This document shows positions 46,272 through 57,075 of a stretch of DNA of 64,000 nucleotides, in pieces. Made by a program: the position numbers and the translations under genes. The DNA is from Klebsormidium nitens (taxonomy: Eukaryota > Streptophyta > Klebsormidiophyceae > Klebsormidiales > Klebsormidiaceae). Each line of letters opens with the position of its first letter. Within the stretch, counting starts at the first letter, position 1. The DNA is taken from the NCBI GenBank assembly GCA_000708835.1, contig DF236954.1:359915-423914 (forward strand), given 5' to 3'. The notes under the pieces were generated by a model, which saw only the letters and a list, made by a program, of their open reading frames with translations, made no database searches and was not told where the DNA came from.

Positions 46272-49200
46272 TCAAGTTGGCTTCACGAAGGTCCGGCCGG
46301 AGGCAGTTTTCTTCTCCTTGACCGTCTCTGGCTTGGCCTTGTGCAGCACCTGAATCAGGCCTTCAACCCGCCTTCGCATTCGCGTGTGCATGAAAGCTTT
46401 GGAGCACTGCAAAGGACGAAACGAATGCTCTCAGCTTCTCAGGTCGTCAGAAGACACTCCCTGTAACGCGCCACCAACCGACCCTGCCAAACGATAGCAT
46501 GCTTGAGACCAGGAATCATCGTTGCGCAGAAGAGCAATGAGGAGCGGAGGTCTTCGTTTGGACAAAGGGCCGATTTCCATCGACATTGTTTTGAGCTTCT
46601 TGACAGGAATCTCATTCATAAATTTTCAAGGCTTTGTCGTGCATTCTTTGATCCCGATGCGAAACACATTATAAACATTCCCACTTGCGCACGAGCTTGT
46701 TCCGGCTCACCTTTATGTGGTAGCTGACGTAAGCATAGAAGGTCAGGAGGGCCCATGCGGTGCGCCCCAGTTTGTCGCCTTGCACGTGCCTCGGGAAGAT
46801 AACTGTACGAGATAAGGTTTCTGTTTGTACCAAGCTGACTGTCCTTGGACTCTAATAAGCGCGAAGGATGCAAACTAGAGTTGGGGCGTCCAGACTGGCT
46901 GTAGGCTTCCAATCGCAAAGCGTGAGGGGGTGGGGATACGAGTCCAAGCAGTCGAGACTGTTCTGGCTCACCGAAAGAGACATAGCCCGCGTTCGCCTTA
47001 AGAGCGGCGGGGGGGACGTTTTTGAGCTCAAGAGGCGGGGACTTGGAGTAGGAGCAGAAGGGCGCCGTCTGGGCGGAAGCGGTCCGCCGGGCTTCCATGA
47101 ATTCCTGCAAGCACGCACCACATTCAGAAACCAGAATCGACGTTTATGAATGCAGTCCGGAACAGCAGGTGGGGCGTTCTTGATTTCGAGAGGGGGGAAC
47201 TTGGGAGTAAACGCAAAAGGGCGCCGTCTGGGCGGACGCGGTCCGCTGGGCTTCCAAGAGATCGTGTACGGACGGACATTTGCAAAAGGAGTAAAATCGA
47301 CCGCCCGCTAGGATTGTTACGTCTTCGGAGACCATTCGCCGAGCTTCTCAAAGTCCTGTGGCGCGCACATCGCTTGGAAATGCAATCGGCTTTGGCAGAG
47401 GCACTCTCAAACCATCAGGATTTCGGACCCGAAAGCAAAGCGATGGAGAGCTGTCAGGGTTTGGGATAACAACGAGAGCGTTTTGAGGATGGACATTCCG
47501 CTGAGCTAAGTCGACTGCAAGAGTTCAGGGCCTGCTCTCTCAGTACAAGCTCGTTTGCCTGCTTGTAGACCAACTTTGAAATGCTCACATGAGCCAATAT
47601 ACGACTAGCCTCGAGAATCCGCCCGACGGTACGATCATCCAGAAAGGACCGAACGCAGAGAACTTCCCGTTTGCAAATTAAGCCGTTGCCTGAACCTCAG
47701 GTGGGATGAGGTGCAACTCCGAAAATATCATCGTTGAACATAACCCCTCACTCATGCAAGCAACAACCAAATCTGCAGCGAGAACTGTCTAGAAGGTCCG
47801 GTCACTCACCTGGAGAAACGAGCTGGCGATGATCACATCGTTGCTGTCTTGGAAGTTCATGGGAAAGACGACGGTCGCCTTTTCAGCCTGCCGGCGACAG
47901 TCAAGCGGTTCAATGTTTAATCCAGAAGCAGGAGACCAAGAGAAGAGGAACGGAGCGTAAGGTCTCCAGCTAGCGGTTTCGTGAGCACCGCGAAGTGAAA
48001 CAGTGTGGCTTGCCCTTGAAGAGTTTCTCAGAGGGCCTTGCAAACAATCAGAATCAGTCGTTTGCTAGACTTGCACATGCATCATCAGGAGAGGACTCAT
48101 CAGAAGAATAAAATATAAGGCAGAAGTATGCAGAGACGAGTCACTTACATCTCGAGTCACGTAGAAGGCCTCTTTTGGTCGATATGAGAGAGCGGTGGGC
48201 TTTGCGGCTGCGGATGGGGGACTCTGAGGGTCTCCCCCTTCTGAAGAGAGCGCTTTCAAGATGTTTCGCAAAGGAGCCGCCATGATAGTACTTCGTAAAG
48301 AGGCTAAACTCCTGATAATCTTTTGTTGTTCACCTGGCAATGAAGAGGCATCAAGTTTTCAAACTGCGAACATGTGAAGAAAGGGAAAACGGAAGGAAAA
48401 AACCAGCTTGAGAGTTTGAAGCTGACAGTGCTTATAAGCGTGGACATAACGTCTATGTCAGGAATGGCATCCATTCTGGAATATGAGTGAGCTGTTCTGT
48501 TAGATTTGCTGAGTGGGATTCCTCGAGAAATCACACGGGAAATTTGAAGTTTCTGACAGGCAACCTCTTCATTGAAAAGCCACAGTCCGAAGAAATTTCG
48601 TCAGGACCCAGAATATCAACAGCAAGTCCGCAAAGAAGTACATTAGTGCATATGAAAATGGATCAGAAGAGGGCGGACGCACCTTCCCCAGTTGGAACCT
48701 TTGAAACGTCTACTTCTAAGGTCAGGTCGAACCCCTTTTCCGGTTCATCTAGAACTTTTGCATAGCTCCCGTACGCTGCTTCAACAGCCTCCAGAGCCCC
48801 CAAGGGAACGATGCTTCCCCCTAGTCCCCCTGCAACAGCTGCACCCGGGGGAGCCACAGGCAACCCGATGGAGATTGTGATGTGACTGGTGGCAGCTCCG
48901 GCCTGCAGCCAGTGAACTGAGACTTGTCAATCATGACTCTGCGTCTCTTCGTTGTGCTGCCAACCTAAGAGCAGGTAACCTGAACCTAAGGCCTTAGGTT
49001 GTGAGTGAGGGGCGAGAGTCATCATGGACGAGCAACTGTTCAAACAAGTGGTGCAAAGTGCTGCTGTGATCGTGTTGTTTCAGGACCAGCGGACGGACAG
49101 CTTGCCCCAGGAATCCTAATGCAGGTTGCTGTCAGGTGGTGTGCATACCTGTACATGGTAGCGGACATCGTCAAACTCAACGAGGTGACTGTCCACTTCG

Positions 49201-49633
49201 GCTGGCTTCTCTGATCTGCAAGTGAGTGGAACCATTTCAACACTGGGTTTCGACGTCGTGACTTTCTAATTGCCACCATTCAGCTAGAATGCAGGGAGGC
49301 ACCAGGATTTTACTCCTCTGTTCCTTCCTGCTCACGTGCGAGCCCCGATGATAAAAAGCATGTCTGTTCTCAGAATCCAAGAGACGGATGTCTTCCACCA
49401 GCTTTGAAACTGCTGGAGTTCCCCTTTATTCTGCAGAGGTAAACGATATTTGAAAGTTCCTATCGAAAGGGGTCTAGGAAAGTGAAGGAGGAGCTACAGA
49501 ACCAATCAACCCATGCGGGGAAGGAGTTGAGTTCGAGACGAGCAATCAAATTAGTTTTGAAGAGGACTTACTCTTTCAAGCGTGCCACTAATGCATCGCT
49601 GAGTATTCTACTTTCCTGATCGAAGAGGATCAT
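46272..49633 (-). CDS. ARPC2: Arp2/3 complex subunit 2 (ARPC2/p34), 323 aa, eight exons
   Basis: Exons: 49633-49572, 49215-49149, 48902-48683, 48333-48149, 47887-47810, 47104-46972, 46802-46711, 46406-46272; they sum to 972 nt with consistent phases. The protein follows ARPC2 along its length: MILFDQESRILSDAL at the start, LVEFDDVRYHVQ, SHITISIGLP, FDLTLEVDVSKVP, SLASLRSTIMAAPLRNILKA, ATVVFPMNFQDSNDVIIASS, EFMEARRTASAQTAP, VIFPRHVQGDKLGRTAWAL, and the C-terminal FMHTRMRRRVEGLIQVLHKA. With ARPC4 this subunit forms the structural core of the Arp2/3 complex, contacts the mother actin filament and supports branched actin nucleation. The wording of EFDDVRYHVQ and FPRHV...TFYAYVSYH is plant-like. 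Length is normal for the family. A dead duplicate of exon 6 lies in the intron before it. Confidence 0.95.
47145..47262 (-). pseudogene. Dead duplicate of ARPC2 exon 6
   Basis: Read on the minus strand, the stretch encodes LLEAQRTASAQTAPFC and then, after a one-base insertion near Tyr-Ser, an out-of-frame version of the PPLELKNVPPA block. The authentic exon (47104-46972) reads FMEARRTASAQTAPFC. The AG of the acceptor before the copy is missing (CACG in place of GCAG). The copy is thus unspliceable and frameshifted, although its sequence is still close to the functional exon. Offset is about 158 bp. Confidence 0.8.
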
Positions 49634-51213
49634 GTCTCCAGTGCTTTGGGGCAGCAGTCTTTTCAGCAGGTCTAAAAGCGATCACAACACCACCTTGCTA
49701 TTGAGCTATACTTGTAAAAAAGAACGTCGTTCCACAATTGTTTGCTGGCAATGGCCTGCTTGTGCAATTGCTTCTCAGATTGGCCAGCCCCTAATACAAT
49801 GTCTTAGGGGCGCATTGATCTCGGGCACAGCGCGTGAATGCAAGCAACTTTTGTAATAACAGGTATTGATGCCGTACGGGAAAGCTACGATTGAAGTCCT
49901 GCTCTCCAAGCTTAGCTGAGCTGAATTATGAATGATGAATGCAACCTTAGCGCAGCTCCTGCAGCCACATGCAGCTCTAGCCTCTAGCATTCGTGAGCGT
50001 GAGCTCCGTCTTTGAGGCTTGAACCACTTTTCCTTGGCTTGAACCACGCCCGGGCAGAGAGTACTGCTTCGGAAATATCGCGGTAGTCTCCTGTATATTC
50101 CCTATGGAATTATGTAATATCTGACCTAGTGCTACGCTCATAAGGGCTTGATTTGTTTTCAATGCCTGACAAGGAGATCGCACTGCCGAAAACCCGGAGC
50201 ATGAGTAAAGTTTAGCTACGAGGCACAAGGTGTTCAGGGTAACAAAATTGACAATAATCAGATCGGCCGGATATTTCAACAAGGAGCTTGCTCAATGCTG
50301 GGTCATCATGCATGGGTTGTCATGCATAAGGGGATGGCCTCAACCCGGTCGTGCCCGGGGGTAATAAGGGGCAGCCCCGGGAGGCATGCATAGGGATCCA
50401 GGATAGCCGGTGAAGGTGGCTGGTTCCGTTATGCAGTTACCGAAGCCGGCTTCGGCACGGTAAGATGTCCCAGCCCCAGTGAGGCAGTGCATGCCAGCCT
50501 TGTACAGGGGCTACGATAGCGAGGGCCTAGCTAGTTAAAAGGAAAGCCTCAGGTTAACCGTCGGGTAACTGAATCTGGTCAATGGATGTCAAAGGGGTGC
50601 GCCAATTCGATTGGCTCGGTTCACGTGACCCGGTCCAACATCGTCGATTGGAACACGCGTACAGCTGCATGTCGGTGCTTGGCGAGAAGCGATCCCGTCG
50701 CGCCCTTGGGAACCCTTGCCAACCGATTCTCTGCCGACGACTTTTCCTTCCGACATTTGTTGAATATCCTACTATTTAAAATACGGTTATGTAACCGTGC
50801 TAATGCGTAAGTGCTAACCGTCATTGAACTGCTCCCAGTTCATCTACTCCTTGCCGAGTCAGCATACCTGGCACGTAAAGCAGTCCAGTCGATGGTTCCG
50901 AATGCCGAGCAGACCCGGCTGATGAGCACCGGGGAAAAATAGAAACCCGGTTAGAACAAATAAGTCATGCGTAAAGTAGGTAGGTGCAAAATAGGCATTG
51001 CCAAAGGAGATTGAGCATTGCTTCCAAGCAGTTTCCAAGGTGGGGAAAAGGCGCCACCCATGAGGCACCACACATCGCCCTCTTCTCATTTAGTCCTAGG
51101 TCGTCTTAAGGAAGCTTTCTGAGACGGTTAGGAGAGAGGAGACCAGTTCTCTTCAAATATCAGTTCCTTGAATCATTGCTCTGGGGCTCCAAGAGGGTGT
51201 GCTCAGGAGGTTT
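49634..51213. other. Divergent intergenic region between ARPC2 and the EEP gene
   Basis: 1.6 kb holding two promoters. Between 50300 and 50560 it is unusually G-rich and contains a perfect 18-bp palindrome, CCGAAGCCGGCTTCGG with flanking bases (about 50440-50457), inside GTTACC...GGTAA. No ORF with coding character and no recognisable tRNA. Confidence 0.4.
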
Positions 51214-54200
51214 ATGGCTACAGAACAATCCATCAGGTCTTATGTGAAGCGGTTGCTATCATCGGGGTCCTTGTACGACGGAAAGCACAGCCCGAAGCGT
51301 AGGCACGAGAGCAGATGCACGTGCGACGAGCTTGCTCAAAGCTACCCCGCCCGGCATTGCCCCGAGCATCTTTCGAGGGGCCACTTCCGTGGTCTTGGTG
51401 GGCCAGAGTACTCGCGTCTTAGTGCTGACGCTCTGAGGGAGCTTGAAACAGATGTTGAGAGGGGCATTGGTCGCAATAGCTCTCCGGAAGATGTTAGGGT
51501 TTCTTCTAACAGCGCCACTGCACCGCCACTCATAGAGCTAAAGTCTCCGCAGGAGGTGACTCAACCGAAGAACTCTGACGCCACGGAAATGGACATCGCC
51601 CGAAGGGCTTCCCCTGGGTTCTCCACAGGCATCATTCCTCTCACAAACAGCAGCGCAGTCAGCGCTTCTTACTCGGTAGTCCTGCCGAAAGTGAGAACCA
51701 GTGTGACCCCGCCAAAAAGTCCGACACATCATTACTCGCACTTCCGCCGGAGGAAGGGCCTCGTAAACGGAGGCAACGGGAGCGTGCGTGCGAGTGGGAG
51801 GGTTGCCGAAGTGGAGCGGGACTCCTTAGCATTTGACAAGGAGACTTTGGAACGGCTGGCGGCAGGCAGGGAGGCTGGGCCGTCGGGGCGGGAGGAAGCG
51901 CTCGAAGCTGGCACTGATTTCATCAGCGTGACCACTTTCAACATTCTGGCCCCCATCTATAAGAGGGTGTCGGGGGACGGGGAGAGGGAGAGCGCGGACC
52001 AAGCAAGGTGGAAGAAGAGGAACCAGGAGATTGTGGAGTTGTTGCTGACCAAGAGGTCGTCCATCATATGCCTGCAGGTATGTGGGGGTTGGGGGATATG
52101 AGTGTTGGTGCTGGTTTCTCAAGCTTCACTGTTGGGGGCCAGAATGAGGTCCTGCAAAAAGGTGGTGTTTCTTGTTGCTCGGGCAACAGACCTTAACTTA
52201 GGTCAAGAATATGGGTGGTGAAGGCACATTCCCAAAAGGCCTACCCTTTGAGAACTTGCAACTCACGTAATACTGGTATTGGGCAAAAAGTGTTGCGGGA
52301 TACAAGTAAGGCATGCTGGGGGTCAGCATGCCTCTTCTGCACTTGTGAGTAGACTGGGGAACAATCGATTGTGAAAGACTCTGACCGGGAGCATAGTAAA
52401 CGTAGCTCTGCTGTCAAGATTGTCGTTCATTTCGGTCATCATTTCAGCCCAAAGTGTTGCACACAAGGTTCTGAAACGAAGCCGTGCAGCCGTCACCTCT
52501 TTCCACTACTCCTGTACAGAGACTACTTTCCGGCATCTTCAAGAAGCAAACATATCTTCTCTAACTCTCTGCGCTCAGGAGTTTTGGCACAAGAACGAGG
52601 AGCTGTGCGAGCTGTACCGTGCAAAACTAGGCGCGGCCGGGTACACAATGTTCCAGATGGGGCGCACCAATGACAAGGGCGACGGTCTTTTTACGGCCGT
52701 CCAAAGCGACCACTTGCGGGTGCTTGACATGCGCGAGATTGTATTCCACGACTGTGGGGACCGCGTGGCGCAGCTCTTCCATCTGCAGGTGAGCGTCATG
52801 TTTGCGGTGTAGGTGCCTTCGAAGTGTTTCCTCTTTCTTTTCTGTTGAAAGGGTGCGTGAGTTTCTGCATCCCCAGTTGAAGGGTGCTGTTCTGGTGATT
52901 TTTTCATTGTTAGGGTGTCACTTCTTGCAATCCCTTTCTTCTTTTTGCGGTCAAAGAAATAGAAAGGTTCTGTTTTGACCTGGGTGAGGGCGCTCGATCC
53001 CCGTTTTTCTATCTTGTGCGTCGTTGAAGATCCTGCTTTATCGGTGATTGACCAAAAATCCCAGACGCAGGGACTGCATACCTCAATCTTTTCATCTGCA
53101 GGCCATAAGGCTGTTAGTACGGGATGGATCTCGTGGTCTCGTGGTTGTTGCGCGGTTCCACTGCAGCCTTCTTTGCTTTTGGACGAGACTTTGAGAAGGT
53201 TTTCTTGTCCTTCATAAACTCCGCTTAGAACGCGGTTTTTGGCAGGTGCACAAGACCTCTGTATGCTTCGTCAGAGTTAATGTCAAAGTTTCACCGTCAC
53301 GTTATTGGAAACACAGCAGTCGAAAGATTGTGCAAACTCCCCGAAAGCAACTCAAATCCCGCTTTTCTTTCGCTCGTCTTCGCTCCCATTCCCCTTCCGC
53401 ACAAGCCCGCTCACTTGCTCACCAGTTTCGAAGCTGTCATACGTTTGCGAGACAGCATAAAGCACTTTTGCAAACTTCCGTGCTTTCATGTCTATTCACA
53501 CTCCTGAAGCGGCCCCTTTTTAAAAAGAAAGTGTAGGCGGACGCATTCGAGTGACCTGGAAAGCGACACAGAGCCGATAGTAGCAGCAGTATGGTCGCCA
53601 AGGATCGACATCAGCTCATGACCACGTGGTGCCATTTCGGCGACAAAACACCAGCCTTCTCCAGCCTAATGTCGCTGCGTGTTTCTTGCATCGCCACGCC
53701 CATTCAAAGTCTGTTATCCCCGCTGTTCTCAGGCGACGGAGCTGCTGAGCAAGTGCAGCATCGACGACCACGAGGCACGGCCGTTCGACTGGTGCGGGAC
53801 GGAGCATGCGGCGGAGCTAATCCTTGTGAACACTCACCTCATGTTCCCGCACAACGGCAACGCGTGCGTCATAAGGTTACGTCAGGTAAGTTGCTGTGCG
53901 GATGTCAAAGCGTCTGCAAGTTTCGGTCTGTGCGCAACAAAAATGTATGCTTAATGTAGGAGAGTAGGCAACGGTAGGGGATTCGATGCAGGAGACGTAA
54001 GAGAGCTGCCCTTAGCTGGTGTCTTCTCTCCTTCACTCTGTCCAAGGTCAAAGGAAACTTACCATGCATTGTTTGACGTTTGGACCCAATTTCAGAAAAT
54101 GTCAAGCCTTTCTTCTTCGGAAATACATTGCAATCAGAAATCGGATTCGAGTTGAAGATTGTCGACAAAGACGGAGAGTTCTTCTGGTCTGGTTAGGATG

Positions 54201-57075
54201 CGGCTTGTGACTACACATGGCCGCCTGTTTCAAATCCGTCTGGCCCCTTGCTCAACTTGGGCCGACAGATGGTCGCAGAAGAAATGCACGAACGGCTCAG
54301 ATGAACTTGGTTGCCAGGAATATTGCTCGAAGCCGCAGTACCCAATCAGCTGCCCCTGGGTCATTTTCGAAGAAGAATGAACGGAATTGGCCATTGTAAC
54401 GTTGTGGCGGTCCTCGCTTCCTCCACAGGTGTACAAACTTGTAGATTACTTAGGGCGCTACCAGCGGGAACGTAACCTGCCCCCTATGCCGATCATCTTG
54501 TGCGGGTGAGGGCTCCGGGTCGTTCATGCGGTGGTTCAAAGGCCAATCCCTGAAAATTAGCGTCTCGTTCAGGATCTGCGAATGTTGTAGCCAGCCCGAG
54601 TAGGCGGTGCAGCAGAAGCCTGTACCACACCGTTTCACACCTCTTGAATGTTGCAGATGGGGAGGAAGAAGAATCTCTTGGTCTGACCTCCTGTCAGGGA
54701 CCCGTTCTTACACTCTTTCTCTCTGGCTGCCCGATCTCTAAGCTGCTCGCTTACTGCTCATCGTTACGCTGCTAATCGATCGGATTGCCGGTTATTCCGT
54801 GTTCCGTTTGCTGTTCCTTCCGTTTTCTGAACGTTCCGTTCGGCCATCGTTCCGCTGTGCTCATCATTCCGTTCCTGACTCGTGCTGCGCAGCGACTGGA
54901 ACGGCAGCAAGCACGGGCAGGTGTACAAGTTCCTGCGCTCGCGCGGGTGCATCTCCACATACGACGCCGTGCACGAGTACGACGACAACGACTCTAGCAG
55001 AGTGAGCACTGGCGACTGCCCTCCATCGTCTTTTCCGTTCCGTTGTTCCTTTTCTGTAGCAGAACCTCGTTCCGTCTTCACCCGAAGCGGTTGGGGCTTC
55101 GAAGGGATCTAGCGTGCTCCTCAGATTTCTCATACATGCCTAGTTTTTGAACAGCATGCGATACTCGTGCTTGCAGTGGGTGAGCCACCAGAACCACCGG
55201 GGCAATCTGGCGGGTGTGGACTTCATTTACCTGCTCAATCCGAGCAACCAGTGCGAGAAACTAGAGGCGGACTGGAAGTACGGCGCGTTTGCCATGATCC
55301 GGGTGAGCGCGTCTTGACGAATTTGTTTCCCGTTGAGGTTGAGCGAAAAAAAGCGACAAGATAACCTGCAGTCTTCTGGTCGTGGACAAGATAGATTGCG
55401 AGATTTGAATCTCTATTGTTCCGTTGTCGTCCACAGCGATTGCGTACCGACCATTGGCAAAATCACAGGAGTGAAGGTCAACCGTACATTTGGCAAAAGG
55501 AGACCATCTCCCCCCATTTAAACCGAAGCCAGGCTGCGGAAAGTCGTGCTGCGGCCTGCCCTGACAGGGAAGCGTCTGAGTTGACCAACAGTTTGGGTTA
55601 TTCCTTCTTCAACAACTCTCCCCTGACCTGCAACAATCAAAGCATCGGTTTTCGCTGAATACCTGCAGTTGAAGCTACGCAAAGCGGGGCTCGATCCTGG
55701 AAAGTCCAATTCTATTCGAACACTCGTACACGATCCTTCAACATGCGTTCCGCCACCCGTCAATCCACGCTTTCGTCATGTCTTTCTCGTTTTCCAAATT
55801 CGAAGCCGCGCAATATTGTTCTACCCGATCGTGAGACATCCGGTTTGACTGCGACTGTCATACCCAACAACCTTCTTCTCCATCAACCCTCCCCCCCACC
55901 CGCTCCAACCAAATTCAACACCCCCGTCCTTAAAGTCTTCGCGATTAGGTTCATAAGTGTTCCCCTCCTTCCGGAGCACCCGCTTCACCCAATGTCACAG
56001 GGAAGTCTTGCTCGCTTTTTCCAGTCGAAGCTGCGCGAAGCGGGCCTGCACGACCGCGACGCGTTCCAGTTCTTCCTCAAGGACGGCACGCACGACGACC
56101 ACATCACGATGAACGAGTTCTACTGCGCGCTCGACGACTTGGGGCTCACCGGCAACGAGGACAACTACGGGCTGACGCCCGAGGAGATCCGCGAGATCGC
56201 GCACGGGCTGGATAAGGACGGGGATGGCGTCATCTCATTCGAAGAAGCCGCGGTAAGGAAGGTTGCGATTGTCTTTGACGTGTCTTGACGTTGAGGGAGA
56301 AGGTTAGAAAGGTTGTCGACGCCCGAGGAACTTGGGTTGGACGGAGACGGCGATGGCGTCATCTCGTCTCGAGGAAGCGGCGCTGAGGACGATTGAAACG
56401 TGCAACTTGGTTGAGATTTTCAAAGTAAAGTTTGAAAGGCTTGAAAGGTGACTTGACCGAGGACTTTGGCGGGTCTGTGTACGAGCTGCGTAAGGACGCG
56501 GATGGCGTCACTGGGTAAGGAAGAAAGTGAACGTGCGGCTTTCTTGAAAGTTGAAGGGCAGCTTGTGAGGTTTTGTTGAGGAAGCAGCAGTGAGGTTTCG
56601 TGAAAGTGCAGCTATCGTTCGAGTCTGTCAATTATCAAGGGCAGGTTTTTGAAAGCGGTATGTAGTTGGAGAGCTGGCGGCAGGGCTGCCAGTACCGGTG
56701 AACTCATGAAAGTACTTTCCGGCCGAAAAAGTTGTGAAACTACTGTCACCAAGGGTATGTTGTCAATGGCAACGGCTGATCTGTCGTCCCGTCCTGCAGG
56801 CACGTGTCAGCGAGATTGAGGCAGTCATGGAGGCCTCCATGACCATTGATGGAGACACGTCATACATGATGGAAGTCAACTCGCCGCGGGGCCCGCCAGA
56901 GGAGACGACATTGCCTCCGGAAGGGCTTGAATTTATCGTCCGGGACGCCTCGTTTGACCGGTCCGATTTTGAGGAGGCGCGGTGGCCGAGCGACTATACG
57001 CTCAGTGACCATGCGCCACTGACGGCCATTTTTGAACCGGTAATAAGGATCTCTGAAGGAGACGCTGTAAGCTGA
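51214..57075 (+). CDS. EF-hand endonuclease/exonuclease/phosphatase-family protein, 680 aa, eight exons
   Basis: Exons 51214-52077, 52579-52788, 53733-53885, 54429-54505, 54893-55001, 55177-55302, 56025-56252 and 56800-57075; phases agree. Residues 1-232 are basic and Ser-rich with no known domain. The EEP catalytic core starts at about 234 with TDFISVTTFNILAP. Visible active-site elements are Asn in TFNILAP, Glu-289 in CLQEFW across the first junction, NTHLMFP, Asp-436 and Asn-438 in CGDWNG, and SDHAPL at 658-663. Two EF-hand loops sit inside the core, between the penultimate and last catalytic motifs: a degenerate DGTHDDHITMNE (533-544) and a canonical DKDGDGVISFEE (576-587). This is the layout of plant calcium-binding EEP proteins related to CCR4/nocturnin-type enzymes. 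Substrate is unknown; calcium control is inferred. The intron after the EF-hand exon holds decayed copies of that exon. Confidence 0.9.
56300..56600 (+). repeat. Two decayed copies of the EF-hand exon end within the next intron
   Basis: The exon ends GATGGCGTCATCTCATTCGA, then GAAGCCGCG (to 56252). At 56340-56382 the intron has GATGGCGTCATCTCGTCTCG, then GGAAGCGGCG, still encoding DGDGDGVIS. A third copy is split: GCGGATGGCGTCACTGGGTA at about 56499 and GAGGAAGCAGCAGTGAGG at about 56577. The second copy lacks a GT donor; the third retains GTGAGG. Confidence 0.7.
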
